Shown piece by piece: positions 31,922-32,317 of a stretch of 32,317 nucleotides of DNA. The translations under genes and the position numbers were made by a program. The stretch comes from Clostridia bacterium (lineage in GTDB: Bacteria > Bacillota > Clostridia > Oscillospirales > Feifaniaceae). Each line of letters starts with the position of its first letter. Position 1 is the first letter of the stretch. Where the stretch lies: positions 1-32,317 of the forward strand of contig JAFRSP010000031.1 in the NCBI GenBank assembly GCA_017427525.1, given 5' to 3'. The notes beneath the pieces were generated by a model. The model saw nothing but the letters and a program-made list of their open reading frames with translations. It was not told the DNA's origin and made no database searches.

Positions 31922-32099
31922 CCGAAAATTTCAATGAAAATGAAGGATTTCCATGTTGAACACGCAGCGAGATCGCTTGATTCCTGCATGGGCGCGCGCC
32001 TTTAAATTATGAGGTCGAACAGCCGTTCTCCACGTTGCAAGCGCTTGAAAACCAACTATTTAAACAGGACATCGAAATCCGTCGACAACCTGAATGCAT

Positions 32100-32176
32100 T
32101 GGTGGGCCTTCAGGGACTCGAACCCGGGACCGACCGGTTATGAGCCGGCTGCTCTGACCAACTGAGCTAAAGGCCC
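32100..32176 (-). tRNA. tRNA with CAT anticodon, probably tRNA-Ile2 (or elongator Met)
   Basis: 77 bases including CCA. Acceptor GGGCCTT with AAGGCCC, discriminator A. Anticodon stem-loop GCCGG-CTCATAA-CCGGT (anticodon CAT). The body (CCTTTAGCTCAGTTGGT, loop CTCATAA) is closer to the Firmicute tRNA-Ile2, whose C34 becomes lysidine by TilS, than to the Bacillus elongator Met (loop TTCATAC). It is not an initiator (acceptor starts with a G-C pair). Confidence 0.9.
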
Positions 32177-32179
32177 GTT

Positions 32180-32255
32180 TGGCTCCCCCTGTTGGACTCG
32201 AACCAACGACCCTGCGGTTAACAGCCGCATGCTCTACCAACTGAGCTAAGGAGGA
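32180..32255 (-). tRNA. tRNA-Asn(GTT)
   Basis: 76 bases including CCA. Acceptor TCCTCCT with AGGGGGA, discriminator G. Anticodon stem-loop TGCGG-CTGTTAA-CCGCA (anticodon GTT). Confidence 0.95.
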
Positions 32256-32262
32256 ATATGGA

Positions 32263-32288
32263 GCAGTGGCTGCGTTTGCAGCCACTGC
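32263..32288 (-). other. Hairpin between 5S rRNA end and tRNA-Asn
   Basis: An 11-bp perfect stem (GCAGTGGCTGC and complement, 4-base loop) without a U-tract. Probably an RNase processing stem in an rRNA-tRNA transcript. Confidence 0.6.
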
Positions 32289-32317
32289 CTGGTGTTGGCG
32301 CCGACTTATCTTTCCGG
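32289..32317 (-). rRNA. rrf: 3' end of 5S rRNA (partial, runs off the window)
   Basis: On the minus strand the last bases read GATAAGTCGGCGCCAACACC followed by AG, matching the pattern of a 5S 3' end (GAGTAxGTCGCxGCCA, then a helix I strand). Only about 29 bases are present, so this rests on a short motif plus its position before tRNA genes. Confidence 0.5.

Overview
The window looks like chromosomal backbone of a spore-forming-lineage Firmicute, most likely a clostridial (Oscillospirales/Ruminococcaceae-like) species of fairly high GC. The evidence is the glmU-prs-pth-mfd order known from Bacillus and Clostridia, single-chain glycyl-tRNA synthetase, a yaaL-bofA pair, a perfect CIRCE/HrcA operator, purine-rich Shine-Dalgarno sites, sigma-A type promoters with 17-base spacers, and tRNA genes that encode CCA. 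No insertion sequence, prophage or CRISPR array is visible.

Layout. (1) 46-6794, minus strand: glmU, prs, a DUF4177-like gene, pth, mfd, served by a promoter near 7050-7077 and a long leader. (2) 7129-8757, plus: glyS with its promoter and terminator. (3) 8823-9302, minus: a PNPOx-fold flavoprotein; then, plus, a dCMP deaminase and the Trk/Ktr-type potassium system trkA-trkH (9568-13196). (4) 13327-15393, plus: a promoter, a lysine-type riboswitch, an intrinsic terminator and one YtcJ-type amidohydrolase. This is the most unusual unit in the window. (5) 15670-17992: divergent iron-sulfur-flavoprotein-like reductase and an FAD oxidoreductase fused to a Rieske domain. (6) 18070-19562, minus: tRNA-Leu, an unrecognised 163-aa protein with a strong promoter and structured leader, and tRNA-Pro. 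(7) 19766-24652, minus: a second-type topoisomerase pair (ParE-like, ParC-like) followed by a nitroreductase. (8) 24843-26359, plus: yaaL, bofA, birA, tRNA-Gly. (9) 26599-31166, minus: Hsp20 under CIRCE, an autoregulated arsR-chrA-chrA operon, a uracil/xanthine permease and a GNAT acetyltransferase. (10) 31556-32317, minus: a tRNA cluster (Thr, Lys, Glu, Trp), then tRNA-CAT and tRNA-Asn, apparently trailing an rRNA operon whose 5S 3' end lies at the right edge.

Most genes are housekeeping. The parts worth a second look are the lysine riboswitch controlling a hydrolase instead of a lysine biosynthesis or transport gene, a tRNA-Leu whose trailer contains an exact antisense copy of its own 3' end, the orphan gene with an attenuator-like leader, the flavoprotein/Rieske pair, and the palindrome-controlled ArsR-ChrA operon. 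All functional calls come from reading motifs by eye; no database search was run.
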